64,000 nt of DNA from the NCBI RefSeq assembly GCF_001625305.1, contig NW_017802469.1, forward strand, positions 93,451 through 157,450, written 5' to 3'. The notes beneath the pieces are model-generated. The model saw only the letters and a list, made by a program, of their open reading frames with translations. It made no database searches and was not told the origin of the DNA. Below, one piece after another: positions 33,070 to 46,807 of the stretch; the stretch's first letter is position 1, and each line of letters opens with the position of its first letter. The DNA comes from Branchiostoma belcheri. Taxonomy: Eukaryota; Chordata; Leptocardii; Amphioxiformes; Branchiostomatidae. The position numbers were made by a program, and so were the translations under genes.

Positions 33070-35378
33070 ATGAGAATTTCTTTTCGTGTAAACACCTTTC
33101 TGTATTGCTCCTACCTGTAAGGTGAGATTTGTATACTGACAGTGGTTGCTGATTCAATGTTAGATAGGGAAAATCTACAGTGCTGTTGTTGTCCTACGTA
33201 GATTTAACACGATCCATTGTTCTTGACCGCATTTTGGCACCGGGCCACGCAAACGTTTGCCCTGTCAGTCGCTGCCTACATTTCAATCATTCCAATGTCA
33301 GCGCAGGACAATAGTCCACGGTATAGCGCGAACGTGACTTCTGTCATGTGTGTGTAATACATATGCTGAACACGTGTGGGGCCGTGATGTTTCCTCAGTT
33401 GTACGACTTGTAAACTTTTGAATCCAGATCGGCTTCTTTTCGATCGTGCTAGCACCTGGTTTCCATGGCTGGGTCATACAGCGGACACAAGGTTATAAAG
33501 TCAGCACCCAACAATAAAGGGAAGGCTTGAAATTTGAAGCTTTGAAGTTCAAGTTTCAGTGCCTTTAAATTGATGTAGTATTTCATGTATTGTACTTCAA
33601 CTTCATACTGCAATTCCTGATTTTTTCACTGTACTTTTATGCTCACTGTATTCACTGTCACTTCTGTAGTGTGAATTTATCATTACAGTTAACAAATAAT
33701 TCCTGGACTTTCTTTTTCCTGCACCTGTCACCACTGTGAATATATAGTTCCGTGAACATGTCCATTTTTCTCAGACCATGAACTTTTGCTACCGTGAACA
33801 TAAAGTGAATTACAGTATCATGAAGTAGTGCATTTTCTTCAGTGAACTCTCAAGACTTAAGTACGCTTATAATAAGATGTTGTTAAGAGTGCGGTTACAA
33901 CTTGTTTGAACTTGTGGCATTTTGGTTAAGGGTCGTTCCACTTGATCACTGTAGGGGGTGCCACAGGAATGTTATTCAGATGATGGTTAACTGGTGGTAA
34001 AAATGTCGGAATGACGAATTAGCTTTTATAAAGTCTCTCTTCGCACAACAAACAAAATACCTATAACACTTAATACAGTGGGATTATTAGCAGTGTTTGA
34101 AAAGGAAGTGATGTAATCAGGTACATAAAAGTTTTCTTGTACATCCCCCAAATATTATAGTAAAATCTTCCTGATATAAAAAGTACAGGTATAGTGACTA
34201 ACAAGCAATGGTAGCAACAAGAGTTAGGCCTAGGAAAAAAATGTTCTGTTTCCTCAACTTTCCGACCAACCGACACTAGAAAAACTTTTTTTGGGGGGTG
34301 GATCCCTGCAAGGGACATAAATTTTTTGAGCTGATCAACCTTTTCTAGCTTCATGATCTGACACTTGAGGGATAATTAGTAAAACGTTGTACAATCAGTT
34401 TTCCAACATTGACATTGAAAATAAAAGTGTCCTCATGCAAGTTTTACTTTGTTAAACTGTATTGTATAAGTTGAATCCCTTTATAGATATCACTGAAGTC
34501 TAAAAAGAAAAAAAAGGTAACCCCTACCTACCGACCCTAATTTTTTTCAGGACTGAAACAGGAAACACAACATTTTTTTCCTTGGGCCTTACCTAGGCCT
34601 TGCAACAGGTGTTACTGTAAAAAGTTAACTTTTTTCCTGGCCTGTATATTTACATTTTGGAAGATTTTTGTCAATTATGCCTATTATGTTAAGGACACAC
34701 CCGTGCATTGTTATTTCGAAGAAGCCCTTGTCCCGAATGTTACGTTTTGTAAGAAAAAATATGAAACATCTCTTCAAAACCACCGCAGGACAGCTGAGCA
34801 ATTTGGGACAGTTTGACACAAGTTAAAGTGTTACAAAAGGACGTTGACCTCATGGGTTCATGACCTAGTGGTCACAACCATGACAGACAAGTTGGACATT
34901 CATTTCAGAAGTTAACCTGGAAAAAACAGTAGCATTTCAGAACTTACACCAACGTCATACACACGACTGATACGCTACCCCCAACCCCAAAGTCTATTCA
35001 AAACAGGACCCAGGTACTTTTTTAAGGGCTCGTTCAATAATCTTTTCATGCGACAGCGGGCTTTTTTATGTACTTACGGATTACGCTTACAAAGGAGGTG
35101 AAAAGCACGCAAGGTGATGACGTAATGCCAGCATTCCAAAATCGTTGTTTTCATGTCCTTTGAGTAGGTAGGTCAACAACTCAAAACTAGTTCACATTCT
35201 TTCCCCATATAACCATATTTGTGTTTATTTCCAAATCGGGACCAACGCAGGTGAAAATACTTCGGTAATTTTTTGCCATGAATGGGTTTTATGTGTTGTT
35301 GTTCTTTTACAATGGTCTGATTGATCTGAGGAAAAATATTGACTCAATGGGAAACATCCTGAACATGTCAGTTACAGA
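33070..35378. other. no gene recognised
   Basis: AT-rich DNA without exon-like open frames. It may be the intron following the exon at 31942-32091. Confidence 0.4.
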
Positions 35379-35720
35379 TGTGTACGGTCAACAACCTGCA
35401 TAATAAAAGACCTAGATACCTACAATAGGCGGAAAATAGAGGCCAGAACGCATGTGTAGACACCTGTTGCAAAAAACATCTTACAAAAAGTTTTTAGATA
35501 ATTACACTGTAACAGTATGTACTCAGCATGTTTTTAACAAGGCATTAATAACACACAATGTGTACGGTCAACAACCTGCATAATAAAAGACCTAGATACG
35601 TACAAGAGACGGAAAATAGAGACCAGAACGCACAGAAACCTGTTGTAAAAACATCTTACAAAAAGTTTTTCAGATCATATGTGTTCAGCATGTTTTTCGC
35701 AAGGCGTTAATAACACACTA
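35379..35720. repeat. 180-bp direct tandem duplication
   Basis: TGTGTACGGTCAACAACCTG begins at 35379 and 35559. The second unit has small deletions. Confidence 0.9.
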
Positions 35721-36036
35721 CTCTAAAACTAGTAGAACCAAAGGGTCCAAAGGGTCAAAATCTAATATATAGATTTTACGGCTACATGAATGAGAACACC
35801 CACACACTTTTGCTTCAGAAGTTCATTGATCTGTATCGATTCTGGCCCTGTGATCAGAGAGATGCCGTGGACAGATGACTTCACATCGGAAGTGCATGAT
35901 TTTCAGATTTGCACAGTGTTGATTCAGGGTAGAGCAAATAAAAGTTAATCCTCCTGTTAGCTACATTACATTTCCGTCCAGCGGAAATGTTCATGACAGC
36001 AATAGAGGTAAAGTTGAAAGTACATGCAGTTCCATA

Positions 36037-36404
36037 AGGCCTCACCAATTTAATTTCTTGGTTAACGGATTCGCCCGCTTCATTTTTTTCTGATTTGCAA
36101 ATAAAAATAAAAATTCAGAATCAACTGCAAAATGCTCATATTTTGCCCTGAACGGTTGAAAACAGTCCTTTTCTTCCTAGTTGTTACAGTTATTCCATCT
36201 TTCAATGCTATGGTATCATTAAAAGTTCAAAATTCCTTATTTAAATTTTGAACCAGCCTGGTGTGTTGACTTCATGGCTCCTATCGTACCATTTTGGGCC
36301 ATAATAGGATGCCTAGGCCTGTTTTTATTTCATTTTTTTTCGCCTGCCCGCTCCATTATTTTTCTAGAAAAATCCGTTAACCAAGAAATTAAATTGGCGT
36401 GGCA
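36037..36404. mobile_element. MITE family B
   Basis: AGGCCTCACCAATTTAATTT at the left, inverted AAATTAAATTGGCGTGGCA at the right, flanked by TA. Confidence 0.85.
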
Positions 36405-36549
36405 TAAGCTTTTAGAAGCCATGGGGACAGTTGGTTGTTCATTTACTCTCTCCGGAACACAGTATTGGAAGGCACAGCCCAAAATTACTTCCAAAGTTTC
36501 TAACCCTCCCTAACTGAAATCAGAAATCCTATGACACCTGTGTAACAGT

Positions 36550-36836
36550 TGGGGGTTCGTAGGCGCTACCAACTGACCCGGCCAAGGGGTCTAGACCTTT
36601 TCGGCCGAGCGATTAGAGAGTCTGACTGGGGCCCGGGAGGTTGGTGGGTTTGAACCCGGCCCGGGACCAGAAGGGTTTCTACTGGCTCCTTCTATTTCTT
36701 ACACCTGTGTGAAGTGAGGAATGTGGTGTAAATCACCTTTCCCAAGAACATGCAGGCTCAACATTTCCAGGAATTGAACCCCTGACCTCTTGATTTCCAT
36801 ATCTTCTAACCTTTAACCACTTAGTCATCACACATT
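36550..36836. mobile_element. compound tRNA-derived SINE
   Basis: Plus strand: A box GGCCGAGCGATTAGAG (36602-36617) and B box GGTTTGAACCC (36647-36657). Minus strand: B box GGTTCAATTCC (~36771-36782) and A box TGACTAAGTGGTTAAAGG (~36811-36828). A third A-box-like piece lies on the minus strand at 36562-36584. Two tRNA-like heads point toward each other, with a shared middle ~100 bases long. There is no intact tRNA. Confidence 0.55.
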
Positions 36837-37526
36837 CACACTATACTATATACATTCGAGAAATTACTTACGGCTATTTCATTTACTGTACCTCTGTTAA
36901 ATGGTACCAAGAGATGTTACTAACTATGAGAGATAAAAATTTCAGAATACCACTATCTTAGAGCAATTTTAATTTCTAAGAATGAACATTCCCTGATCTA
37001 CATGTATATACCTTTTTAAGATACATATATATCTGATTCAGATATTAACTCCTATTTTTCACCTATTTTCACCAACTACATAATAACAAAAGCCCAGAGT
37101 ATGTAATTTAAAACCCAAAACATCATGTTTCTTTTTATCATAATGCCTTCAGCTTTAAGGCACAAAAATAGCAGTTATTAACTATAAATACAAAAATCTT
37201 GGCCACTGTAAACCAAGTTTTCAAGTGTCAATAACATCAGTATTAAAACACATGATATTGCCAAGTTACCATTGAGAATATCAACTTCGTTTTATATGAA
37301 ATTGTTCACCACTAAAGCATGAATGCCTTAGTAACTGTGCTACTACAAGAAGCATGTAATTATTTGTAACTATCTAATATTTACAGAAGCCAAATTATTG
37401 ACAGCCTCACCCACATTTGAAAAGAATGACTAAGTGGGTGTGGTGAGAGTACTGCATATTCTGTTACTTTGTGTTTGACTGTTGACCCAGTTGTAAAAAG
37501 AAAAAGGGCAAGCCGTTAGCATATAT

Positions 37527-37912
37527 AGGCCACACCAATTTAGTTTGTTGTTTCTAGGATTTGACCTGTCCATTTTTTTCTGATTTGCAAAAAAAAAAAA
37601 AAAAATTTTTGGTTCTAAGTCAACTGCAAAATGCTCAATGAACGACATATTTTTGGCCCCAACGGTTGAAGAAAGTCCTTTTCTTCCTAGTTTTTCAATG
37701 TAACAATGCAATTTTGTTTCATTAAAAGTTCAAAATCTGTTGTTTTAATTATAAACCAGCCTGGTATGTTCACTTAATGGCTCATATTGTAACATTTCCG
37801 GCTATCATGGGGTGCCTTGGTCTGTCTGTTTTTTTTTCCTTTTATTTCGCCCTGTCGCTTCATATTTTTTCTGAAAAAATCTGAGAAACAGCAAATTAAA
37901 TTAGTATGGCCT
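37527..37912. mobile_element. MITE family B
   Basis: AGGCCACACCAATTTAGTTT at the left, inverted AAATTAAATTAGTATGGCC at the right, flanked by TA and TTA. Confidence 0.85.
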
Positions 37913-38488
37913 TATCTTCTAAATATAGCAAGCAAACTTTGAGGCGGCAATCTTTTAGCATGACATCATAGTATGGAAAAGGCGGTTGGGGCCATGTTCT
38001 ATTTTCATAGGTCAAATATGTGTACACAGCAAATAGCGGTGAAAATCATTGCCTAAGTGTGAGCTCAAGGGAAGACACAGGCAACTTTTGAAAAAAAATA
38101 TACCGTAGACTGGGAAATATTCACAGTGGTTTTATTGTGCGATGACCCCTCAACGTGAACTTACCGTAAAGGTAATAAATTCCCTGTTACAATTGTTGTT
38201 TTATCGGTGAAGGTCAGTGCTAAAATATTAACTCAGTGAACAACACATGGCAGCTGACCTGAATTTTTACAATTCTGATGCACCAAAAGTATGCTTCTAC
38301 GTTTGTTTCTCTACAAAGTTAGCGTACGATGACTTCTGGTGACCCCCGCACACTCACAAGTGAGATAGCAGGCTCCCCAGGAGGTACAATATATGGCCTA
38401 TTGTCCCCTTCAGGCTCACCCCACTTGACCTCTAAGTTCCTGATTGCAGATCTGCCAGAACTGAGGAAGTCCACCTGGTTCTGACTTA

Positions 38489-41169
38489 GGCCAAGCCGAC
38501 TTAATTTTATGGATGACATCCTCTAAAGACCCACAAACTACAGTACAGATCGCGGGATAAGCATCATCGGGATTCGGGATTATGCGGGATATCCCGCGGG
38601 AGTTTGCGGGATATCACGCGGGAGACTACGGGATATCCCGCGGGAGTTTGCGGGATATCACGCGGGAGATTGCGGGATATCCCGCGGTATTCTTTCGGGA
38701 GGCCTGTCGTGTCCCGCGTACCGCGTAGCGAAAAACTTGGTGCGAGACCCCGAAGTCTGCCGCGGCTCGGAACGGCGATGGCGGCGTGTCAAATGTTTAT
38801 TTTTACGTCCTGCCGGGCGATCTGTGCCGGGCCGATGGAGTCTGACGCCAGTCAACTTTGCTACAATTTTGCTACAATTTTGATGGTGTTGAAGCATAGG
38901 AATGTACGAAAATAATGTGTCTCACGCGGTCATAGTTATTATAAAACTGCTACTTTTTTTTCAAAGCTATTGTTCAGCGCAAACTTTACTTTAAGAAACT
39001 ACCGTGAATGAATACAATGTAACGTGTAGTAATCCCTCCGTCTCCGGTAAATTCGGCAAGATTGTTACCAAGAAATAAAAATTATGAGGCGTACCGGCAG
39101 TAGTTTGTGGTTGTTGTGTTTCATAATCTTGTAGCTGTTGTCTTCTCATGGGTAGCTTGCGTCAAGAGGTCTCCGTATTAGTATTAAGAATTGCGACAAT
39201 TAAAAGTTTGCCCATCAAAATCCCGGGGCGTGCGTCTCCCCCTCCCCAAAAACTCTTGCATCAACAACGACCATGTCCATAATTAATTTCGATAGATTGC
39301 TATCACCCTGAAAGCAAGTACTTCCACGCGGCTGGCAAAGTTTCTTTCGGTAGGAAAACATTCTACTTCTGTCAGCTACGGGGTCAGCCAACTAGATGAA
39401 AACGGAGTCGATTTTTAACAGAACAACGCTATAAACTTAGCGCACGCCCAAGACACGGGAGAACCCGAAAAATAAATAAACACGGGAGAACCCGAACTAA
39501 ACGTGTTTATGCAAAATTTGACGCAAATTAATTCGTTCTCAGACCATAAAACTTGAAATTCACTCGGTACACTCCGTGGAACTAGCCTCCTCACATGTGA
39601 AAAACGTTGTTTTGGGATGAAATTGGGATATAAGAAAATTACAATGCCGCATGCCGGCCGTGCAGGGCGGAAAAAGAAGCTACAATCCGACGTACGTATA
39701 ACAATCGTCAGGCGGTGTTTCTTTAAAGCTTTGGGGCGGCGCATCTGACTCAACTCTTTGAATTCGCGGCCCAGCTGGTGGGCGGGTCCCCGTCTGCGCG
39801 CTGTGATTGGCGCGCCAGAACGCCACGTGGTCTGTCGGCGCCGGGGAGTCTGCCAGCGCCGCTGCTGGCGACGTGCGGTTTCTATGGCGACGCGGCGTGG
39901 GAACGCCCGGCCCAACACTGGGGGTCTGCATGCCCTTTTTCGTATGGCGTAATCAGGCGTTTTTTAATTCATTGTCTTCGTAAACCGTAGGCAACCTTCC
40001 CTAAAATCAACGTAATTCGTAATCAGTACATTAGCCGCAAAGCGTAAAGTCGTAATCAGCTCTGAAACTTTAACTTTATAGCGAAAATTTTGCGTAATTC
40101 GTAATCACTAACCCCCATGCAGGCCCTGAACACTGCGTGGCGCACGAAATGTATCAAAGTTTGAGGCCTAAAGAACCCTTGAATTATGCTTCGCCCCCTT
40201 GTTTTACACAATATTTAATCTCTCTTCCGTAAGTCCATACGTCAACCTCCCCTATCTAGGAGAAAAATAAAGAACTCGAGTGGCGATTTGGCACGTCGAT
40301 GCGTTAGATTTTTTTAAAATTATATCTGAAATAGCGCGGGTCGGGTGACATCAAAATAAAGCCGTCCACGTCGCAAGGCCGGACACAAAACGTGTTCAAG
40401 AAGGTTGTATTACTTTGTTATCGTTCTATATCTTATTAAGCCACCAGATTTTCGATATTAAAAAAAAGAAATGTTTGGTTAAAAATACTATTTGCTCTAC
40501 TGTTATTTGCATGCATTGAAAACATACTAAAACATGCACGCATCGTCTGTCTGCGTAAAAATCTGTAGTCAACGCGGTTCAACTTCAAGTAACAGCGGCG
40601 CCGGCCCTTCGGAAACCTAAAGTCTCACACCGAAGATCGGGGTTGCGGGAGAGGATTTCGTACCGCGGGATATCCCGATAAATCCCGCAGGAGATCCCGC
40701 AAACTCCCGCAGGAGATCCCGCAAACTCCCGCGGGAGATCCCGCAAACTCCCGCGTGATATCCCGCAAACTCCCGCGGGATCTCCCGCGGGACTTGATGC
40801 TTATCCCGAGATCTGTACTGTAGTGTGTGCGGGCGAAAAAAAAAAAAATTCCAGCCAAAAATAAAACTGCTACTAAACCACAGGAGTACAAAGCTGGTAT
40901 TGTAAATTTCCGGCAGTTCTTAGCGACGTATACGACAAGCTGGCACATGCTGGCTTTTTGCGGAATTTATGAATCGGCACTGTACTGAGTTCTTGAGTCA
41001 TTGAGCTTCGTTAGCCTGGGTGCTCGGCTCCATATTGTTGCTAACTACCATGGACTACCCAGGCCTAGAGCCAGGCCAGAGCCTTGTTGGACGTGATTTT
41101 TTATTTTTTTTGAGAACAGGCGAAAATGCGCGCGCGGATGTTACCCATAAAATTAAGGCGGTGTGGCCT
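38489..41169. mobile_element. 2.7-kb family A element with inverted GC-rich minisatellite arms
   Basis: Its termini (GGCCAAGCCGACTTAATTTT / inverted AAAATTAAGGCGGTGTGGCC) are those of family A, flanked by TA. Inside them, GCGGGATATCMCGCGGGAG-type repeats run at 38552-38690 and inverted at 40660-40815, with CAGTACAGATC as the shared outer border. The 2-kb centre is GC-rich at 39650-39920 and holds a family C insertion. No transposase frame is recognised. Confidence 0.75.
39920..40128. mobile_element. family C element, 6-bp TSD AACACT
   Basis: AACACT lies at 39914-39919 and 40129-40134. It starts GGGGTCTGCATGCCC and ends CATGCAGGCCCTG. The interior is iterated CGTAATTCGTAATC. Confidence 0.85.
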
Positions 41170-41864
41170 TACTGTAACTACACTTACTTTACTTACTTAC
41201 ATTTACTTAAATTCTCTGACACACTAAAAATCAAACGTTTTGCAGTATCTTTGAATTTGTGTTTGAAATACCAGAAGAATAAGTTTGTAACAAGAGGTCA
41301 CAGCAAAAACTTCAAAGTTAAAGATACCACAAGATTTCAAAATAATCTGCAGTAACTTTTCAAGACTTTGGTACAACAAAACAGCATTGACTTAATCATA
41401 CTGATGATTTTCTTTCTCTGTCTTCTTTGTGACATGTGACAAACACAATGTATCATTATCAAACTGACAGTTGAAAATTTGATGAGCCAGGAAGGTATCA
41501 CAAAATTTCAGAATTGATAGTTTGACTTGAAAAAGAGTTTTAAGTTTGTAATTTTGAACAATATAGAATTACAGTAGGTACATGTACCTTTTCAGGACTT
41601 GTAAGACAACTATTGAAAAGTTGTACAGTGCATGAATGAATCATACTGTGTATTGTCCTTTTACCTTTTCACATTAACGGTCATTGAACAATTATGTCCA
41701 AACAACACCTGTGAACTATAACTATTTTCCAGCATCGATACGTGTATAATTTTCCTATAGAAAATCATATTCCAACATACCGTATGAATGACGAGCTAAG
41801 TTTAATGGTCCGAAACAGAATAGGCAAATTGGACACGGAAAAACTTGTGTTTTGTCATTTTCTA

Positions 41865-42432
41865 AGGCCGTGTTTATGTGAAGTCACCCAAGGTGCTTTA
41901 CATGTGGTTTACCCCGAAGCTGGTTTCAAGGGGCTCCATCAGAACGCTCCAAATTACATTGAAAGCGGCTCGATCCCAAACCACTTGTAGAGGTGGTTCC
42001 GAATCGGTTTTCCCGCATCGCCATTTGCGTCTGAACGCAATGTGATTTCAATGTAACTTCACCTGCATGGTCATGGATTACGGGGTGATATTTCTTTATT
42101 TATATGCAATACCAACTTTTACGTGGCAGCAACTTAAAGAGTAGTAATGGTCAAATAATGTGTCCGTTCTAGGGCGAGCATCACTGCCTCTGGTGGGACC
42201 AAGTCGGTATTTGGCCGATATACGTTGGGAGGGGGGCATCAGCAAGCAGGTCGTTGACCTCTGACATTAATAACACGCTACCTAGCGTGTTTTCATCAAA
42301 CAACAATAAATGTAGCTCTAGCGAATTGTGATCGGACATGGTTTCAAAGGAAATTTGTGTGGCACGTGGACCAGATGTGAGGAATGTGAGTTACCCAAAT
42401 CGCGGTTTGGGTGACTTCACATAAACACGGCC
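41865..42432. mobile_element. 568-bp MITE, TA-flanked
   Basis: The inverted ends AGGCCGTGTTTATGTGAAGT and ..CACTTCACATAAACACGGCC type pair for ~28 bases, flanked by TA. Confidence 0.8.
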
Positions 42433-42777
42433 TAAGTCGTTACACCTAAGGCTATGGAAGTTAAGATGGAAGAGCTAATAGCCTATAATTTGGGACATTT
42501 AACAGACACTCCTGTTTGAAGGAATGTGACGAGCTTTTAAACGAGTAGAGGAAACAGTTACTTAACTAATTAGTAGGTGACTCAACATGTGAGAATTCTA
42601 TTGTGTTATTATGGTGGTTAGGCTATTAGAGAGAGAGAGCAAATTGACAGGAAAAAAGTATACTGCCTGACTGCCCTGTCAATTTGATGTTTAGAAGACT
42701 ACTTTATGTAATAGCAGTTGTTGCATGATTAAAAGAAGATCAGATTAAATTCTCTTTTCTGCTTCAAACAGACCTTA

Positions 42778-43172
42778 GGCCACAGCAAGTAATTTTTATG
42801 GATGACATCAGCGCGCGCATTAACTTTCGTCTGATTTTGGACAGTGACAGTGGTCAACATGCCGAAAATGGGCAAAAATGTCTGTTGCCATGCCGGAAGG
42901 TGGATGACAGTAAGTATGAAAAGAGGAGACAAGAAAAGGCTCTGATTTAATGTTTTGTTTCTTACTTTGCATCAAAGTATATGTGATATGTGATGCTGGC
43001 TGTGTATATGTGATGTTCCCACTGAATCAAAACCATTTGTACAATGACTGAGTCAAAACTTTAAATTGCAGGAACCTTGTTTTTTTGGCCCGCCTTGTTT
43101 TTTTTTTCACCCGCTCGCATTAGATTTGGAATCTGCGAAGGATGTCATCCATAAAATTTACTTACTGTGCCC
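42778..43172. mobile_element. MITE family A2
   Basis: Ends are GGCCACAGCAAGTAATTTTT and inverted AAATTTACTTACTGTGCC. It shares its interior with 53681-54097 and, inverted, with 62482-62901. Confidence 0.85.
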
Positions 43173-43854
43173 TTCAGCATACATATATATTGAGGTAATA
43201 GCTTTTCGTGGTTTTCTTCTTTTTGCAAATGTTGCTCTTGCTATTGTTGGATGAATGTTTAGGAGAGACCTACGGATTTGGAACTTCGGATAGGGGTCAT
43301 TTTGTGGTGACTATTGAATAATGATGACATACCTTGTGTTTGGTCGAATGATTGTGTTTTATCTGACAATTCTAGACAACTAATTCAGAAGTAAAGCTGT
43401 ATACCTTAACATGTTTCAAGTACAGCTACAGGTACACAGGTTTAGGTTTGTTCAAATAATGGTTGAAACATATGTTTCCACAGTTTTGAGATGTTTTCCC
43501 TAGCTACCAGGTAACTTGAAGTGAAGTGTTCCAGGAATTTGCTCTTGAGATAGGCAGTCCCCCTGGTAACTACATGTATAAATGGGTTCACGTACAATGG
43601 CTACATTACCAGACTGAGTACAGTTTTTTTGGTATTTTGGACTTGTATACCTACATTTGTAATTGATTGGTTCACTGTACCAAGTTTCTATTGGTGTGGA
43701 GTCTATATGAGAAAGTTTACTGTCCATCCATCGGAACTTTTAAGCAGTTCACAGTTACTACAGGTTGGTCAAACTTTATACATTTTTTGTTTTGCATTTT
43801 GACTGGCTAGGATGATATTGTTTTGTAAGGTTTTAACCTCTTGTGTACAGTAAC

Positions 43855-44100
43855 TCGGCTGTTTCAATTCTATGTAGAGCATAGACAGACTGCTCTAATT
43901 CAACGTAGAGTGTAATTGGCGCATTTTGCGTAGAGCGTATGCCCCATTTTAATTCTACGTACATGTAATGCGTTGTAGCCACTTGGAATTTAACGTAAAG
44001 TGTAATCGAGAGGTTTCCTGAATTCAGCGTAATATGTAGCCAGCTCTCAAAATTTAGTGTAGAGCATTGTTGGGACCGCCCCCCCCCCATGCAGGCCCCC
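43855..44100. mobile_element. family C, divergent copy (minus)
   Basis: Iterated CTACGTAGAGCGTAAT-like motifs and the CATGCAGGCCCC end. It is nearest to 60082-60316. Confidence 0.65.
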
Positions 44101-44714
44101 ATGTAACGTTACCTGTACTATTTGAGGTATGCAGAAAAAAAAGCATTTTGAATCCTAAGCATGTATACATGTCTACACCAGGCAAACTCCTATGTTTAGA
44201 AGTTGTGGAATGTTGTAAAAGGTCCCTCCAGTCTGGCTCCAGACCTCCTAGCCTCCGTAGCAGGCTTATAGAACTGGGGGTTTGGTGGTATTTGGCTGTT
44301 TTCTGATTAGCCCAGTTCTCAAAAAATGGGTAATTCAACCAGGCTGGCTATGTTGTCTATATGCAATCAGAAAATAGCGCATCAAAGCTCCCAAAGACCC
44401 TGAAGACCCCCCAAACCCCAAGTTTTTGGCATGCTATGGAGGCTACAGACCTCCCAAGTTAGGATGAGCCTGTGTACATAGAGACTCAAGTCTCAGGCAT
44501 GTGGAGCCTTCTTGTCAAGGAGAGTGAAGTGACACGTGTCAGACGCTATCATGTCAACAGGTTAAGTACAAGATAGGGAAGGTATGGCAGGAACGATACA
44601 CACACCGCACAGGTTTACCTGTAGGGTATGTTTGAAACACACCTGGCTTCTACAGTTATAGTAACTTTAAAGGTTTTATGTTTATTCTGACAGTCTTTTC
44701 TTAAATAGCTGGTA

Positions 44715-45080
44715 AGGTCACACCAATTTGATTTGTTGTTTCTCAGATTTTTTTCCGAAAAAAATTTCAAGCGACAGGGCGAAATAAAAATTAAAAAAAC
44801 AGGCCAAGGCACCCCATGAAGGCCGGAAATGTTACGATATGAGCCATGAAGTCAATAGACCAGGCTGGTTTATAATTAAAACAATCGATTTTGAACTTTT
44901 AATGAAAAGAAGTTGCATTGTTACATTGAAAAACTGTAACAATTAGCGTTGGGGCCAAAATATGTCTTTCATTGAGCATTTTGCAGTTGATTCAGAACCT
45001 AAAATCTTTTTTTTTTTTTGCAAATCAGAAAAAAATGGACAGGGCGAATCCGAGAAGCAACAAATTAAATTGGTGTGGCC
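44715..45080. mobile_element. MITE family B
   Basis: AGGTCACACCAATTTGATTT at the left, inverted AAATTAAATTGGTGTGGCC at the right, TA both sides. Confidence 0.85.
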
Positions 45081-45268
45081 TAACTTCTGCACAAATTTGG
45101 AGCTGTTTTCTGAAACCTTTCCCCCTTCTGTAAACCCTGGAAATTTTAGAATGGACACGTTTTTACACTAGCAGCAATCTCATGTTGCAAGTATGAATAG
45201 TAGGTCTATGTGAAAGACCAACATCGAACACTGTGCTAGTTCTAAGGTTCCTACTGTGTAACTAACAA

Positions 45269-45478
45269 GAGGGTCTGCATGCCCTTTTTCGTAAGGCATA
45301 ATCAGGCCTTTTAGTCTTCGTAATCCATAGGCAGCCTCCCCAAAAAATCAATGTAATTCGTAATAGAACATTAGCTGCAAAGCGTAAAGTCGTAATCAGC
45401 TCTGAGACTTCAACGTAATTCGTAATTGGCAGCAAAAGTTTTGCGTAAGTCGTAATCATTACCCCTATACAGGCCCTC
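45269..45478. mobile_element. family C element, 6-bp TSD TAACAA
   Basis: TAACAA lies at 45263-45268 and 45479-45484. It starts GAGGGTCTGCATGCCC and ends CAGGCCCTC. Confidence 0.9.
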
Positions 45479-45836
45479 TAACAAGTATAATGACTGGGGA
45501 TGCAGTAGCAAGCATGGTTGAGTGGACATAAATGTGAGCTTCCACCCCCTGGTGAGAATGGTCATGGCCCATTTGGTGGCTGATGGGGCTTGGACCATGG
45601 CATGGGGCGACACAGCAGGATAAATTATATACTGGGGGAGGAAAGAGGCATGTCGGTGTGAAAAGGAGGTCAAAGCCTGGTTCCAACTTTTCAAGAAGAA
45701 ATTACAATGTGTCGGCATCTAATACTGAGTCCCAAACTGTACACAGTAGATTTTATACTATTCAGTACAAACTTGAAGAAGTTTTCAAGGAAATATGGGT
45801 AGTGTTCTTGACTACATATAGCCCTCTAACTTTTCT

Positions 45837-46092
45837 CTATCTATCCATCCTTCTATCCATCCATCCATCCATCCATCCATCCTTTTGTCCATCTATCCAT
45901 TCCATCCATCCAGCCATCCATCCATCCTTCATTCTATCCATCCATCCATCCATCCATCCATCTTTCCTTCCTTCCTTCCTGCTATCACTCCCTCCCTCCA
46001 TCCATCCATCCATCCATCCATCCATCCATCCATCCATCCATCCATCCATCCATCCATCCATCCATCCATCCATCCATCCATCCATCCATCCA
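45837..46092. repeat. (CATC)n microsatellite
   Basis: Imperfect CCAT repeats become perfect at 45993-46092. The Ser-Ile-His-Pro and Met-Asp-Gly-Trp frames here are translations of the repeat. Confidence 0.95.
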
Positions 46093-46807
46093 TTTATGTA
46101 ACTTCTTATCTATGTAGTCATCTATCAATTCATCTATTTCTTTGTTACCAATCTATCATCCATCCGCTCATCTTCCTACCCTTCTATAACACAGCTTGAT
46201 CCTTAAAAATTAAGTCTACTTATAGCTGTAAGCATCCATTTATTCATCTATTCATAGATTGTGTATTTTCCTTTCAATATGATACACTCTGTTCATCCCA
46301 CAGTGATTCCCTCAGTAGCCGACCCATTAAATGTCCTATTTTAGTCTCCACCCCACAAAAAGCTGGACATTTACCCACATTTACAGGTTTTAAAGTCTTT
46401 GAATGTCATTTGTGGATGAAAGAGAATGCAGGCCTTTCAGTGTAGGACAAGGACATAACAGGTAAACATAAGTGTTGGTTTCTGTCCTAGTAACCTTTCA
46501 AACAAGGCAATCCCTGGGGTTTGAGAGCTTGTATCCATGGCAACAGCAACCACACCTGTGTAAAGAGGATGCTGGTACTGTAAATTCATTTCTAAATGCA
46601 TACCAAAAATGATGAAAATATGTTGCTCCTTTCTGGACAGTTCCAGAACAAGCTGCTAGGGGGACCAAACCCACACCACTTATTCCTGACAGGAAATTCT
46701 ATCTATCACCAAAAATCCAAGACCATAGCATGTTCAGGACAAAAGATACAAAAAACTGTTCTGCTGCAGTACCAAGGTCATCCACCAGGAGGCCCATATT
46801 TTCCTGA

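Noticed and set aside
39415-39952. Arg/Pro-rich ORFs on both strands
   Set aside because: The GC-rich centre of the 2.7-kb element leaves several frames open at once, a composition effect. A CpG-rich promoter origin is possible but unsupported.
41742-41990. 82-residue ORF with protein-like text
   Set aside because: The second half is the terminus of the MITE at 41865-42432, and there are no splice signals.
45583-46199. SIHPSIHPS and MDGWMDGW proteins
   Set aside because: Translations of the (CATC)n microsatellite.
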